Shown: piece by piece, positions 9,595 through 18,270 of the stretch
Layout of the letters: every line of letters starts with the position of its first letter
Position numbering within the stretch: the first letter of the stretch is position 1
NCBI RefSeq assembly: GCF_900199375.1
Contig: NZ_LT900217.1
Coordinates: 2,542,001 to 2,606,000 of the forward strand
Origin: Gordonibacter urolithinfaciens
GTDB lineage: Bacteria; Actinomycetota; Coriobacteriia; Coriobacteriales; Eggerthellaceae
Length of the DNA stretch: 64,000 nt
Reading direction: 5' to 3'
Notes under the pieces: generated by a model
Databases searched by the model: none
Seen by the model: only the letters and a program-made list of their open reading frames with translations
Told to the model about the DNA's origin: nothing
Made by a program: the position numbers and the translations under genes

Positions 9595-9628
9595 CTTTGA
9601 CCAGGCAGGTTTCAACCCGCATGCGCCC

Positions 9629-10525
9629 TTACCGCTTGAAGCGCTCCTGCCCGGCCAGCTCGGCATACCAGCGGGCGTAGACATCGGGGCGGAAGTCCGG
9701 GTCCTCGTCGGCCCATTGCTTTGCCAGGAAGGGCTTGTCTACGTAGGACAGATCGACGGTGCCCAGGTGCAGCTCCTGCTCGTCGGATCCGGGGGCGCCG
9801 CAGGGCCCGCCGGCGTAGTAGTGCACGGCCGGCACGTTCTTGCCGGGGCCTATCACGCTGCTGCCGCCCACGAAGTCGTCGGTGAGGGCGCAGCCCGTGC
9901 AGTTCGCCGAGGCGATGTACACGTCGTTGTTCGCAGCCAGGTACTCCAGCGAGTCCTTGATGTTGCGGGCGGTCACGCCCGTGTTCACGGCGAACGGGTT
10001 CGCGATGAGGCGGCATCCGCTCGCGCGGTAGTAGCGCATGATCTCGGAGAACACGAACGTGTCGTAGCAGATGCTCACGCCCACCGGCCCCCAGGGGGTG
10101 CCGAACATGAACGGCTCGTCGCCCCGTCCCGCCCAGGTGGGCTCGGCGGCCGGCAGGTGCATCTTGCGGTAGCGGCCGAGCACTCCGTCGGGTCCGCAGG
10201 CCACCGCGGCGTTGTAGACGGTACCGTCCTCGGCGCGCTCGGCCAGTCCGAACACGGCGTACACGCCCAAGCGGTGCGTGACCTCGGCCACGGCCTCGGT
10301 CGACGGGCCGGGAATGGGTTCGGCCAGCCGATGGTGCATGCGCTCGTCGCCGGCGTGTTCGAGATCGGCGTCGTAGCCGGTGAGCGCCGTCTCGGGCAGC
10401 ACCACAAGGTTCGCCCCGCGCGCCGCCGCGCACTCGATATAGCCCGTGATGCGGTTCAGGTTCCGCTCCTTGTCGCCCCAGCGCGGCTCGTACGTGACCA
10501 CGGCGACGTTCATGATGTCCTTCAT
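9629..10525 (-). CDS. Nitrilase-superfamily carbon-nitrogen hydrolase
   Basis: A 298-residue cytoplasmic enzyme of the nitrilase/amidase superfamily, which hydrolyses non-peptide C-N bonds (amides, N-carbamoyl amines or nitriles). The catalytic triad is visible: Glu45 in VVLPETALTGYD, Lys121 in YRKMHLP and Cys153 in VSICYDTF. The length is normal for the family. The start at 10525 (MKDIMNVAVV) is chosen for its GGAAAGGAG site; an internal ATG at 10513 is the alternative. It lies 178 bp downstream of an MFS transporter gene on the same strand and probably shares its transcript. That suggests uptake of an amide or ureide substrate followed by hydrolysis, but the substrate cannot be read from the sequence. 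Confidence 0.85.
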   Translation of the reverse strand: MKDIMNVAVVTYEPRWGDKERNLNRITGYIECAAARGANLVVLPETALTGYDADLEHAGDERMHHRLAEPIPGPSTEAVAEVTHRLGVYAVFGLAERAEDGTVYNAAVACGPDGVLGRYRKMHLPAAEPTWAGRGDEPFMFGTPWGPVGVSICYDTFVFSEIMRYYRASGCRLIANPFAVNTGVTARNIKDSLEYLAANNDVYIASANCTGCALTDDFVGGSSVIGPGKNVPAVHYYAGGPCGAPGSDEQELHLGTVDLSYVDKPFLAKQWADEDPDFRPDVYARWYAELAGQERFKR

Positions 10526-10703
10526 GAAAAGCTCCTTTCCAGCAAGGCGCAGTGCCTTGCGCCATCCTCTCGTCTTGCGCTTTGCGCGCCCTCGCATCCG
10601 CCTGCTCGGTTTCCCCGAGGTGCGGCCGGGCCTGCGCAGTTCGCCCTCGGCCTGCCGTGCTGCCATGACGGTCCCGGCCGCTGCAGAGCGCTCTTCTCGT
10701 CCG

Positions 10704-11939
10704 TTAGCGCAGCTTCGGCGTGACGAACGTGCACACGGCGCCCACCACGGTGAGCGGCACCATGAGGTAGAACGCCATGTCCCAGCCCACCGCCTCGATG
10801 AGCAGGCCCACCAGGCTGGAGCTCAGGAAGATGCCCACCCACTGGAACGTGTTCAGCAGCGCTACGGCCATGTCGCCCTGCGCGGGCGGCACCAGCTCGG
10901 CCACGGCCGAGAAGCACAGGCCTACGATGCCCATGACCGCGATGCCGAACAGCACCACCAGCACGATGAACACGCCGGTGGGCCAGGTGGGCATGAGCGC
11001 GTAGGTCACGGCGCTGGCCAGCATGAGCACGCCGAGCGGCTTCTTGCGCGACCCCATCTTGTCCGACACCATGCCGGCCACGATGCCCACGGGGATGCCC
11101 ACGAGCGGCGCGATGCTCACGATGGAGCTGGCCGCCGCCGCGTCCATGCCGCGCACCTCGGCCAGGTACGTGGGCAGAAACGAGATCACGCCCTGCTCGG
11201 CAATCAGGTACACCATGAGCGTGATGCCGACGAGCCACACGCCCGGGTTCAGGAACACGTCCTTCGAGAACAGCCTCGTCGGCGCATTCGGCGCAGCCGG
11301 TGCGCCGTCAAGCGCCCCTGTGCCCGGCGCTTCCGCGGCCGGCGCGGCCGCCGCCGCGAGCGATGCGTCAAGGTTGCGCAGCGCGACGATCCATGCCACG
11401 AGGAACACGCCGGCGTAGACGGCCGTGAACCACCATACGTTCTCCCAAGCGCCGCCCTCGGCGATGCGCGGCGCCAGGTTGAACATGGCTATCTGGCCGA
11501 ACGCCATGAAGCACATGAGCAGGCCCATGGCGCTGCCGCGGCGCCGGTCGTCGAACGAGCTGGCCACGGCCGCCGGCCCCAGCGTCATGAGCATGATGAG
11601 CCCCACGCCTTCCACGATGCGGCTGCCCAGCATGACGGCGTAGCCCGCATCGAGCGCGCCCACGACCGAACCGGCCAAGATGGCCGCCAGGGCGATGATG
11701 CCCGTCTTGTAGTACCCCAGCTTCGCGATGATGACGCCGCTGGGAATGGCCAGGAATATGCCCGAGAACACGAACACCGAGATAAGCAGCCCGGCCTGCC
11801 CAGCCCCCGCAAGCCCCATGCTCTCCGTGAGCACCGGCACGATGGGCGCCACCTTGTTCAGGCACATGGCCCCCGCCGTCATGGACATGAGCATCATGAA
11901 CAGCACGAGCCCGGGAGAGATCCTTTTCCGCTCCATCAT
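10704..11939 (-). CDS. MFS transporter
   Basis: A 411-residue integral membrane protein with about twelve hydrophobic helices in two halves, the major facilitator layout. The loop after the second helix carries the degenerate family motif (SGVIIAKLGYYKTG), and the equivalent in the second half is GMVSDKMGSRKKP. The central cytoplasmic loop is rich in Ala and Pro (about residues 198-232) and looks like a lineage-specific expansion. Two ATGs stand in tandem (11939 and 11936), preceded by AAAGGGGTG. It is first in the minus-strand pair with the nitrilase-family hydrolase and divergent from a LysR regulator, so it probably imports the substrate of that enzyme. The true cargo is unknown. Confidence 0.85.
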   Translation of the reverse strand: MMERKRISPGLVLFMMLMSMTAGAMCLNKVAPIVPVLTESMGLAGAGQAGLLISVFVFSGIFLAIPSGVIIAKLGYYKTGIIALAAILAGSVVGALDAGYAVMLGSRIVEGVGLIMLMTLGPAAVASSFDDRRRGSAMGLLMCFMAFGQIAMFNLAPRIAEGGAWENVWWFTAVYAGVFLVAWIVALRNLDASLAAAAAPAAEAPGTGALDGAPAAPNAPTRLFSKDVFLNPGVWLVGITLMVYLIAEQGVISFLPTYLAEVRGMDAAAASSIVSIAPLVGIPVGIVAGMVSDKMGSRKKPLGVLMLASAVTYALMPTWPTGVFIVLVVLFGIAVMGIVGLCFSAVAELVPPAQGDMAVALLNTFQWVGIFLSSSLVGLLIEAVGWDMAFYLMVPLTVVGAVCTFVTPKLR

Positions 11940-12382
11940 GTTTTCACCCCTTTCGCGGCCGTCTGGCCGCCTCCGTGCGCACCACGGGCCCGTCCTGCCC
12001 CGAAACCGCAGGTGGGTGGTGGTCGCGCTCATACCTCCCGTACTGCTCCCAGCTTACGCGCGGGGTTTCCTATGGCGGAACGAACGATATGGAGAGGGGT
12101 ATCAATAGTCACGTGAGGCCGATTCAAAACGCGCGCCCCGCTGCGTAGAATGGAGGCGCGGAACCGAAGGCGGGCGCATGCGGGCCGGGCTGCGGAAGCG
12201 GGGCGCAGGCTTGGCCGCGGGGCGGGAGCGGGTGCGTGAGACGGCGGGACGCCCCCTGTCCAAGCATGGCGCGCACGGCAACGGGGGCGCGGTGCGCGCT
12301 TGCGCGCCGGAAAACGCGACCGGCGCGCCGGCGGAGGGAGGCGGCGCGCCGGGTGCAGACGAGGCGGGGAAGGGAGGCGGCC
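11940..12382. other. Divergent promoter region between MFS and LysR genes
   Basis: 443 bp without a supported gene. It contains a good plus-strand promoter for the LysR gene (12123-12151) and, just upstream of it, the 8-bp palindrome TCACGTGA (12109-12116) with ATC/GAT half-sites around it. That is a reasonable place for LysR binding between the two divergent units. I could not settle a promoter for the minus-strand operon. Confidence 0.45.
12123..12151 (+). promoter_or_regulatory. Promoter of the LysR gene
   Basis: TTCAAA (12123-12128), a 17-bp spacer and TAGAAT (12146-12151) match the vegetative sigma consensus well. The resulting leader to the ATG at 12383 would be about 225 nt. Confidence 0.5.
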
Positions 12383-13297
12383 ATGGACACACGCGACTTG
12401 AAGGTGTTCGTGGCCGTCTACGAGACGAAGAGCATCACCCGCGCAGCGAAGGACCAGTTCCTAAGCCCCCAGGGGTGCAGCAAGATCGTCCAGAAGATCG
12501 AGGCCGAGCTGGGCACGTCGCTCTTTGCCCGCAACCACTTCGGTGTGAAGCCCACGCCGCAGGGCGATGCGCTGTACCGTCGCGCTCAGATGGTCATCCG
12601 CCTGCTCGAAGGTGTGAAGGATGAGGTGGAGGCTGCCCGCGCGCTGAAGTACACGCTGACCATCGCCTCGACGCAGGGCGTGTCCGAGTACCTCTCGCTC
12701 GCGTTCATCCGCGACTTCGCCGAGAGCCATCCGCATATCAGCCCGCGCATCATGGAAAGCCCCGACGCCATCGCCAAGCAGCGCACGCTCGAAAACGTTG
12801 CCGAGGTCGGCGTGCTGGGAGGGCCGGTGGACCTGTCGGTGTTCCACGCCGTGCCGTTCACGAGCCATCGGCCATGCCTGGTCGTCAACGAGGCGAACCC
12901 GCTCGCGCGCAAGGCCGCCATCGACTACGCCGACCTGGACTGCCAGCCGCTCGCCATGGTCAGCCGCGAGTTCGCCTCGCACCACCTGGTGGTGAACCGC
13001 CTGGCGAACGCGGGCGTGCACGTGGACATCGTCATGGAGGCCACGGAGCTGGACCTATGCCACCGCCTGGCCGAGCAGGGCGACGCCATCGCTGTGTCGT
13101 TCGATTTCGCCGCCTGGGGCGGCAGACGCGCGCATACGGTCATCCGGCCCTTCGCCGACCGCTCGTTCGTCTGGGAGACGTTCATCGTCCGCAAGGCCGG
13201 CGCCGACCTGTCGCCCCAGGCCCAGGAGTTCTGCGACTTCGCCCTCGCCTGGGTGGCCGATCACCGCGCCGACCTCTTCCAGTGGCCGGGCGCGTGA
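12383..13297 (+). CDS. LysR-family transcriptional regulator
   Basis: A 304-residue regulator. Residues 1-60 form the winged helix-turn-helix typical of the family (MDTRDLKVFVAVYETKSITR, then SPQGCSKIVQKIE and LFARN). The rest is a periplasmic-binding-protein-like effector domain (start about residue 92, TLTIASTQGVSEYL). The start is chosen at 12383 because GGGAGGCGG lies just upstream; longer upstream frames are GC-rich read-through. It is divergent from the MFS/nitrilase pair, the usual arrangement for a LysR activator of that operon, with an effector likely related to the transported substrate. Confidence 0.9.
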   Translation: MDTRDLKVFVAVYETKSITRAAKDQFLSPQGCSKIVQKIEAELGTSLFARNHFGVKPTPQGDALYRRAQMVIRLLEGVKDEVEAARALKYTLTIASTQGVSEYLSLAFIRDFAESHPHISPRIMESPDAIAKQRTLENVAEVGVLGGPVDLSVFHAVPFTSHRPCLVVNEANPLARKAAIDYADLDCQPLAMVSREFASHHLVVNRLANAGVHVDIVMEATELDLCHRLAEQGDAIAVSFDFAAWGGRRAHTVIRPFADRSFVWETFIVRKAGADLSPQAQEFCDFALAWVADHRADLFQWPGA

Positions 13298-13710
13298 GGG
13301 CGCTTGGCGGCGAAGGAGGGGCTTTGCCCTGGAGGGGTTTTCCAGAAAAGGCCGGAGAATCCCGTTTTGGGCCGACGCGCCTCCTTGGAAGGGTCTTTCA
13401 CGCAACAAGAAGCGTTCCGGCAACTCCGCGGCGGGATCTTTCGACCCGCTCTGCTCGCCCGGGGTGGCAAAGCAGAGGCTGACCTGCGGAATGTCATCGG
13501 CGGTAACCTAGAGTGATCGGATGGCTGCGGCGCTGCAAGCGTGCAGGTGCCGATGGCCGCGGGTCGTCGGCGGCGGTTGCAGATGAAAGCCGATCTCGTG
13601 GAGGGGGAGGCGGCGGGCGGACGGGCACGGGCGCGGTATGCTATGCTGCTGGGATCAAACAGGGCCTTGCCGCGCAGGAGGGCGGGGCCGCGAGAGGTAA
13701 GGAGCTGCGC
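13298..13710. other. Intergenic region with no supported gene
   Basis: 413 bp between the LysR gene and the DUF1292-like gene. Small open frames here lack ribosome binding sites and change composition along their length. I see several short GC-rich inverted repeats but no clear terminator. TATGCT near 13637 is a candidate -10 for the next gene. Confidence 0.4.
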
Positions 13711-14034
13711 ATGCGCCAAGGGAGCGCCCCGAATTTCTGTCCGCCGGTCGAGGAGGGCGTGACGCTCGAATTCGTCGACGAGAGAGGCGATGCCGTGACG
13801 TTGGAGTTCCTCGGGCTCGTGCTGCACGGCGCGCGCCGCTACGGGTTCTTCTTTCCCGTGTCGGAGGACGAGCCGGCCGGCTCGTCGGGGGAGGTCGTGC
13901 TGTTGGAGGTGACGGAGCTGGACGAGGATGGCCAGCCCTCCGCCTTCGAGCTGGTGGAGGACGAGGGCGTGGCGGCCGAGGTGTATGCTGACTTTCGCCA
14001 GGCTACCAAGGATCTCTACGATTTCGCGGACTGA
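13711..14034 (+). CDS. DUF1292-family protein
   Basis: A 107-residue acidic protein resembling the DUF1292 (YrzB-like) family: LEFVDERGDAVTLEFLGLV, then a Tyr/Phe-rich strand, then EVVLLEVTELDEDGQPSAFE and a C-terminal DFRQATKDLYDF helix. Members are small cytoplasmic proteins of unknown function found across Gram-positive bacteria, often near Sua5/YrzL-type genes. The start at 13711 is preferred because GGTAAGGAG stands upstream and the longer frame (from 13513) has a Gly/Arg-rich, unstructured N-terminus. Confidence 0.7.
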   Translation: MRQGSAPNFCPPVEEGVTLEFVDERGDAVTLEFLGLVLHGARRYGFFFPVSEDEPAGSSGEVVLLEVTELDEDGQPSAFELVEDEGVAAEVYADFRQATKDLYDFAD

Positions 14035-14160
14035 CCGCGCGGCTGCTCGCGCGAGCTTACCGGCGCCCTTCCGGGCACGATGCGGCCTGCACGGCAATGG
14101 CACCCCCGAGTGCGGGGCCCAATCGTTCCGGGGCCGGTTCGCGGCCCTGTTCGCCGGACG

Positions 14161-14355
14161 TCAGCGCCCGAACGGATCCCAACCGCCCTCGGGCTTCACC
14201 AGCTCGGACTGGGCGATGGCCGCAAGGTACATGACCTCGTGGTTTATGGCCTTCTCAAGGCGGCAGACCTCCTCCTCGGTTTCGGCCATGGCGAATATGT
14301 GGGCAGTTGCGGCCTTGATCGCCTCCATCTGCCGTTCGTACTCTGCGTGCTCCAT
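14161..14355 (-). CDS. Small hypothetical protein
   Basis: A 64-residue protein that I do not recognise. It is mostly helical in appearance: charged N-terminal half (MEHAEYERQMEAIKAATAH), then a Glu-rich segment and a C-terminal EGGWDPFGR. No membrane segment or metal motif is visible. A GGGGA site lies upstream of the ATG at 14355. It is divergent from the short XRE regulator, with two palindromes between them, so that regulator may control both. Confidence 0.5.
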   Translation of the reverse strand: MEHAEYERQMEAIKAATAHIFAMAETEEEVCRLEKAINHEVMYLAAIAQSELVKPEGGWDPFGR

Positions 14356-14401
14356 CGTTGTCCCCGTATCTCGGCGTCCGGTCGCGACACTTACACCGGT
14401 G

Positions 14402-14413
14402 CTTATATATAAG
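14402..14413. promoter_or_regulatory. Perfect 12-bp palindrome (second operator candidate)
   Basis: CTTATATATAAG is a perfect palindrome lying 30 bp upstream of the 16-bp palindrome at 14443, in an unusually AT-rich gap between divergent genes. The pair could be two sites for the XRE protein or act on the minus-strand gene. Confidence 0.5.
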
Positions 14414-14424
14414 CGTGTGACCAG

Positions 14425-14458
14425 TTGTTTTATCCGTGTGCTGTAAACTATAGTTTAC
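14425..14458 (+). promoter_or_regulatory. Promoter with operator palindrome across the -10
   Basis: TTGTTT (14425-14430), an 18-bp spacer and TATAGT (14449-14454) form a promoter for the XRE gene. The perfect 16-bp palindrome GTAAACTATAGTTTAC (14443-14458) is centred on the -10 box. A bound dimer would block RNA polymerase, as in autoregulated controller proteins. Confidence 0.6.
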
Positions 14459-14493
14459 GACATTTCTCCGGCCCGATACTAGCCTTTTCGAGC

Positions 14494-14715
14494 ATGGGGA
14501 ATATTACACTGAAAGCCCAACTCGGTGCCAATATTGCGGAACTGCGAACGAGGGCCGGACTGTCCAAGACTACGTTCGCGCTCATGATCGGGGTGAGCAG
14601 GCTCTACCTGGGCAACATAGAGAGCGGTGCCGCAAACCCCACGGTTGACGTGCTGGAGCGCATCGCCGACGGCCTGGGCACGAGCGTGAGCGCGCTGTTC
14701 GGCGACGAAGGCTGA
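14494..14715 (+). CDS. Small XRE-family helix-turn-helix regulator
   Basis: A 73-residue protein that is almost entirely one XRE/Cro helix-turn-helix: LGANIAELRTRAGLSKTTFA, then ALMIGVSRLYLGNIESG, NPTVDVLERIADGLG and SALFGDE. Size and architecture match restriction-modification controller (C) proteins and phage Cro-like repressors. The start at 14494 (MGNITLKAQLG) leaves a leader of about 33 nt from the predicted promoter but has no clear Shine-Dalgarno site; an ATG at 14425 lies inside the promoter and is unlikely. No restriction or methylase gene is adjacent. The palindromic operator at 14443 suggests autoregulation. Confidence 0.75.
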   Translation: MGNITLKAQLGANIAELRTRAGLSKTTFALMIGVSRLYLGNIESGAANPTVDVLERIADGLGTSVSALFGDEG

Positions 14716-14764
14716 AAGCGGGGCTCCGAGCGACGGAAGGCTCACGAGGGCCGACCGGTGCCAA

Positions 14765-14785
14765 GCGGGCCTTGCGGCCCGCCCT
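14765..14785. terminator. Hairpin between convergent genes
   Basis: GCGGGCC (14765-14771) and GGCCCGC (14776-14782) surround a 4-nt loop. The hairpin lies between the ends of the convergent XRE and pyridoxamine-oxidase-like genes and could terminate both. T-runs are weak (CCTTCC). Confidence 0.45.
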
Positions 14786-14805
14786 TCCCGTTCGCGCCGA
14801 GGGGG

Positions 14806-15216
14806 CTAGAAAACCAGCGGCTTCCACTCGTCGTGGTTGCAGATCCAGGCCTGCGGGTCTTCCACCGAGAAGTACACGAGCGTGGGGTCGTGGGGCCCGT
14901 CGTAGTGCTCGCCCAGGCCGGTGAGGTGGTCGTAGCCCGCCTGGCGAATGTCATCGCCCACGCGGTCGTCAAGCCCTGCGATGCCGCGCAGGATGAGCCA
15001 GCCGTGGCCGGGCCACCACGACGTGGCCTCGAAGCGCTGGTTGGCCAGCAGCTCCTCCCACACGTCCTTGGTGGTGGCCGTGCAGAACCACAGCTTGCCG
15101 TCCTGCTCGGCGGCGAAGCTGAACGGGCGCACGTGCGGCTGGTCGTCCACGCTCGTGGCGAGGTACCACGCGGGCACGCTGGTGAGGTACTGGAGGACGG
15201 TCTCGTTTCCGGTCAT
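14806..15216 (-). CDS. Pyridoxamine 5'-phosphate oxidase-family flavin-binding protein
   Basis: A 136-residue protein of the split-barrel PNPOx-like superfamily. Residues run VLQYLTSVPAWYLATSVDDQ, PHVRPFSFA, GKLWFCTATTKDVWEELLAN, then ATSWWPGHGWLILRG, the usual pattern of short FMN- or F420-binding members. The start at 15216 (MTGNETV) is chosen because AAGGAG lies six bases upstream; an ATG at 15234 has none. It is last in the riboflavin-transporter operon, 146 bp after EcfT. The FMN riboswitch context fits a flavin-dependent or flavin-carrying role. It is not a vitamin B6 PdxH, which is longer. The reaction is unknown. Confidence 0.75.
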   Translation of the reverse strand: MTGNETVLQYLTSVPAWYLATSVDDQPHVRPFSFAAEQDGKLWFCTATTKDVWEELLANQRFEATSWWPGHGWLILRGIAGLDDRVGDDIRQAGYDHLTGLGEHYDGPHDPTLVYFSVEDPQAWICNHDEWKPLVF

Positions 15217-15362
15217 GGAGTGCTCCTTTTTCATGGTCGATGGTCGGTCTTTGCGTTCCGGGCTCGGTCGCCCGGCACGGTCTTCGGCATCGTGGTTGTT
15301 CGGTCGGTTGCGGGGGGTCTGGGGGCGATCAGGGAGGGGCCGCGCCGCGGACGCGGCGGCGG

Positions 15363-16160
15363 TCAGGGCAGCATGTTCGCCAAGCCCACGCACACGGCCA
15401 GCGCCGCCAGCATCCCGGCGGCCACGCCGTCGCGGGCGGACAGCTTGAGCGGGTGCAGGCGGGTTCGTCCCTCGCCGCCGTGGTAGCACCGTGCGTCCAT
15501 GGCGGCCGAGAGCGTTTCCGCATGGCGGAACGCGCTGGTGAGCAGGGGTATCATGAGCGAAGAGAGCATGCGCATGCCGCGCACGGGGCTGCTGTCCAGC
15601 CCGGCTCCGCGGCTGATCTGGGCGTGGTAGACGGTCACGAGCTCGGTGGCGAACTGCGGCAGGAACCGCAGGGCGATGCCCATGATCATGCCCAGCTCGT
15701 GAGCGGGAAGCCCGAAGCGGGCGAAGGGCGACAGCAACTTCTCCAGTGCCTCGGTCAAATCGAGGGTGGGGGTGGTCATGGTGATGAGGCTCATGCCCAG
15801 CAGGATGAGCACGAGACGCGCGGCGATGAACAGGCACGCGCCCACGCCTCCTGCGGTGATGCGGACGAACGCCCACTCCACGAGCACGGCGCCCTCCTGG
15901 TTTACGAACAGGTTCAGAAGGGACGCCACCACTACGATGAACAGTAGCGGCGCGAGCGACCGCGCCGCGTAGCCGAGCGGAATGCGCGAGGCCAGGTAGA
16001 GCGCCGCCACGAACACCGCTACCGCCCCGAGCGCGGCCACGTTGCGGGCGCAGAGCGCGATGACGATGAAGGCGCAGCCCAAAAGCAGCTTCGCGCGCGG
16101 GTCCAGGCGGTGCAGCGGGCTCTCGCCGGGGTAGTAGCTGCCGAAGGAGAACACGTTCAT
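15363..16160 (-). CDS. ecfT: ECF transporter transmembrane subunit EcfT (riboflavin system)
   Basis: A 265-residue membrane protein, the scaffold that couples the S subunit to the ATPases in energy-coupling factor importers. About five or six hydrophobic helices are followed by the coupling helices with the Ala-Arg-Gly signatures: VYHAQISRGAGLDSS and AAMDARCYHGG (second motif with Cys in place of Gly). The N-terminal SYYPGESPLHRLDPRAKLL is typical of EcfT. Its ATG shares the sequence ATGA with the stop of the fused EcfA gene (4-bp overlap), indicating translational coupling. Part of the FMN-riboswitch operon. Confidence 0.9.
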   Translation of the reverse strand: MNVFSFGSYYPGESPLHRLDPRAKLLLGCAFIVIALCARNVAALGAVAVFVAALYLASRIPLGYAARSLAPLLFIVVVASLLNLFVNQEGAVLVEWAFVRITAGGVGACLFIAARLVLILLGMSLITMTTPTLDLTEALEKLLSPFARFGLPAHELGMIMGIALRFLPQFATELVTVYHAQISRGAGLDSSPVRGMRMLSSLMIPLLTSAFRHAETLSAAMDARCYHGGEGRTRLHPLKLSARDGVAAGMLAALAVCVGLANMLP

Positions 16161-18205
16161 CGTGCGCCGCCCGCCCTGCCGGGGTGCGGCTGCGCCGCCC
16201 TGCCCTGCAGCCCGGCGCCCTCGTCGGACCGCCCGCCTGCGTTCCCGTCGGCGGATCCGCCGGACCGCATGCCGTCGTCGGCGCCCCCGCACGCGTCCTT
16301 GCCGGCGATCCCGGCCAGCGCGTCGGCCAGCGACGCACTGTCGAACAGGACGCCTGCCGGCAGGGGCAGGCCCCGCTCGCGCAGGGCGTTCGCCATGCGC
16401 TGGGCGGCGGGGACGCCGAGCCCGATGCCGTTGAGCTCGCCGGCGCGCAGGAACACGTCGCCGGGGGTGCCAACCTCGAACGTGCGGCCCTCGTTCAGCA
16501 CGAGCACGCGGTCGCAGAGCGCGGCCAAGTCGTCCATGCTGTGCGAGATCATTATCACGGTGCGGCCCTGGGCGCGCAGGCCGGCGATGAGCGCCAGGAA
16601 GTCGCGGCGCGCCGCCGGGTCCAGGCCGGCCACGGGCTCGTCGAGCACGAGGATGCGGGGGCGCATGGCCAGCACGCCCGCGAACGCCACGCGGCGCTGC
16701 TGGCCGCCCGACAACTCGAAGGGGCTCACGTCCCCGAACTCGTCGAAGTCCAGGTTCACGAGCGCGAGCGACTCGCGCACGCGGGCGTCCACCTCCTCGT
16801 CGGAGAGCTTCAGGTTGCGCGGCCCGAACGCCACGTCGTGGTAGACCGTGTCGGCGAACAGCTGGTGCTCGGGGTACTGGAACACCACGCCCACGTCGGC
16901 GCGCACGCGGGCGGCCTGCGCCTTGTCGGCCACGTCGCGGCCCTCCACCAGCACGCGCCCGCACGTGGGATGCAGGATGCCGTTCATGTGCTGGATGAGG
17001 GTGGACTTGCCGGAGCCCGTGTGCCCGGCGATGCCGAAGAACTCGCCCGGCGCGATGGCGAAGCTCACGTCGCGCAGCGCCCATACGGCGTCCGGGTCGT
17101 TGCCCCAGTCTGGATGCGGCCCCCGGGAGCCCTTCCCCTTGCCGGCGCGCTTGCGCTTGCCCTTGGCGGGGTTGTAGGTGAAAGAGACGTTCTCGAACGC
17201 TACGATGGCGCCCGCGCCCTTGCCGTTTCGGCCGGAGCGCTGCGGGCGCCCTTCTCCGTCGTCTTGGAGTGCGGCCCGGGGATGCTCTGCCCCGGGTTCT
17301 TCGGCGGCACCGAGGGCGTCGTCGTTCGGTGCCCCGTCCCCGCTCTCCGGGTCCGCCGCAGGGCCCGCGGGCCCTTCCGTTAGGAGACCCTCGCGCAGCG
17401 CGGCGGCGACGGCATCCACGAGCGGTGCCTCCTCCACGCACACGGGCACGTCCACGCCCGCTTCCCGCAGCTTGAGCGACAGGTTGCAGGCGAAGGGGAC
17501 CTCCAGGTTCAAGCCGGCCAGCACGTCGGTGCGCACGAGCACGTCGCGCGGGGCGCCGTTGCACGCCACCTTGCCGCGGTCGAGCACCACCACGCGGTCG
17601 GCCGCGGCGGCCTCCTCCATGAAGTGGGTGATCATGACCACGGTCATGCCGCGCCCGTTCAGCTCGCGGCACACGCGCATGAGGCCCTTGCGTCCCCGCG
17701 GGTCGAGCATAGCCGACGCCTCGTCCAGTATGAGGATCTTCGGCTGCATGCCGAGCACCCCCGCGATGGCCACGCGCTGCTTCTGGCCGCCGGACAGGGC
17801 GTTCGTCTCGTGCTTCTCGAAGCCCACGAGGCCCACCTGCTTGAGCGCGTCGCGCACGCGCCGGTGCAGCTCGGCCGTTTCAACGCCCAGGTTCTCGGGG
17901 CCGAACGCCACGTCGTCTTCCACGAGGGAGGCCACCAGCTGGTCGTCGGGGTTCTGGAACACCATGCCCGCTGTGGAGCGTATGCGGTAGACGTCGCGCG
18001 GCTCGGCCGTGTCGTAGCCATCGACGGTCACGGCGCCCCGGTCGGGCAGCAGGAGCGCGTTCAGGTGCTTCGCCAGGGTGCTCTTGCCGCTGCCGTTGCC
18101 GCCCAAGATGCAGACGAACTCGCCGGGCGCCACGTGCAGGTCGACCCCGGCCAGCGCCAAGCGCTCGCCGTCGTAGGTGAACTCGATGTCGGTGCAGTGA
18201 ATCAT
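16157..18205 (-). CDS. ecfA: Fused ECF ATPase (two EcfA domains) of the riboflavin system
   Basis: A 682-residue protein joining the two ATPases that are usually separate EcfA1 and EcfA2. Domain 1 (about 1-245) has Walker A GGNGSGKST (35-43), signature LSGGQ (137-141), Walker B with DE161-162 and switch His194. Domain 2 (about 335-610) has GHTGSGKST (394-402), LSGGQ (498-502), LDEP (521-524) and His555. They are joined by an acidic Gly/Ala/Pro linker (about 270-333), and the C-terminus has a disordered tail. Domain 1 has DEAS instead of DEPT after Walker B. The start at 18205 follows AAGGAAG. It energises riboflavin import with RibU and EcfT. Confidence 0.9.
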   Translation of the reverse strand: MIHCTDIEFTYDGERLALAGVDLHVAPGEFVCILGGNGSGKSTLAKHLNALLLPDRGAVTVDGYDTAEPRDVYRIRSTAGMVFQNPDDQLVASLVEDDVAFGPENLGVETAELHRRVRDALKQVGLVGFEKHETNALSGGQKQRVAIAGVLGMQPKILILDEASAMLDPRGRKGLMRVCRELNGRGMTVVMITHFMEEAAAADRVVVLDRGKVACNGAPRDVLVRTDVLAGLNLEVPFACNLSLKLREAGVDVPVCVEEAPLVDAVAAALREGLLTEGPAGPAADPESGDGAPNDDALGAAEEPGAEHPRAALQDDGEGRPQRSGRNGKGAGAIVAFENVSFTYNPAKGKRKRAGKGKGSRGPHPDWGNDPDAVWALRDVSFAIAPGEFFGIAGHTGSGKSTLIQHMNGILHPTCGRVLVEGRDVADKAQAARVRADVGVVFQYPEHQLFADTVYHDVAFGPRNLKLSDEEVDARVRESLALVNLDFDEFGDVSPFELSGGQQRRVAFAGVLAMRPRILVLDEPVAGLDPAARRDFLALIAGLRAQGRTVIMISHSMDDLAALCDRVLVLNEGRTFEVGTPGDVFLRAGELNGIGLGVPAAQRMANALRERGLPLPAGVLFDSASLADALAGIAGKDACGGADDGMRSGGSADGNAGGRSDEGAGLQGRAAQPHPGRAGGAR

Positions 18206-18270
18206 ATGCTTCCTTACTGCGACCCTACGGGCCGGTTGGGTGCCGTGGGGGGCCGGGTTGACGATGCGGC

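Larger units (their letters stand above)
9250..9628. other. Intergenic region: pair 1 promoter area and nitrilase operon end
   Basis: Between the antitoxin start and the end of the minus-strand hydrolase gene there is no supported gene. It holds a candidate minus-strand promoter with a palindrome in its spacer (9467-9496) and a hairpin at 9562-9594 that could end the hydrolase transcript. Confidence 0.5.

Noticed and set aside
12152-12382. Longer start for the LysR gene (12236) and other small frames here
   Set aside because: The extra sequence is Arg/Ala-rich with no ribosome site; the GGGAGGCGG before 12383 and the normal LysR N-terminus decide the start.
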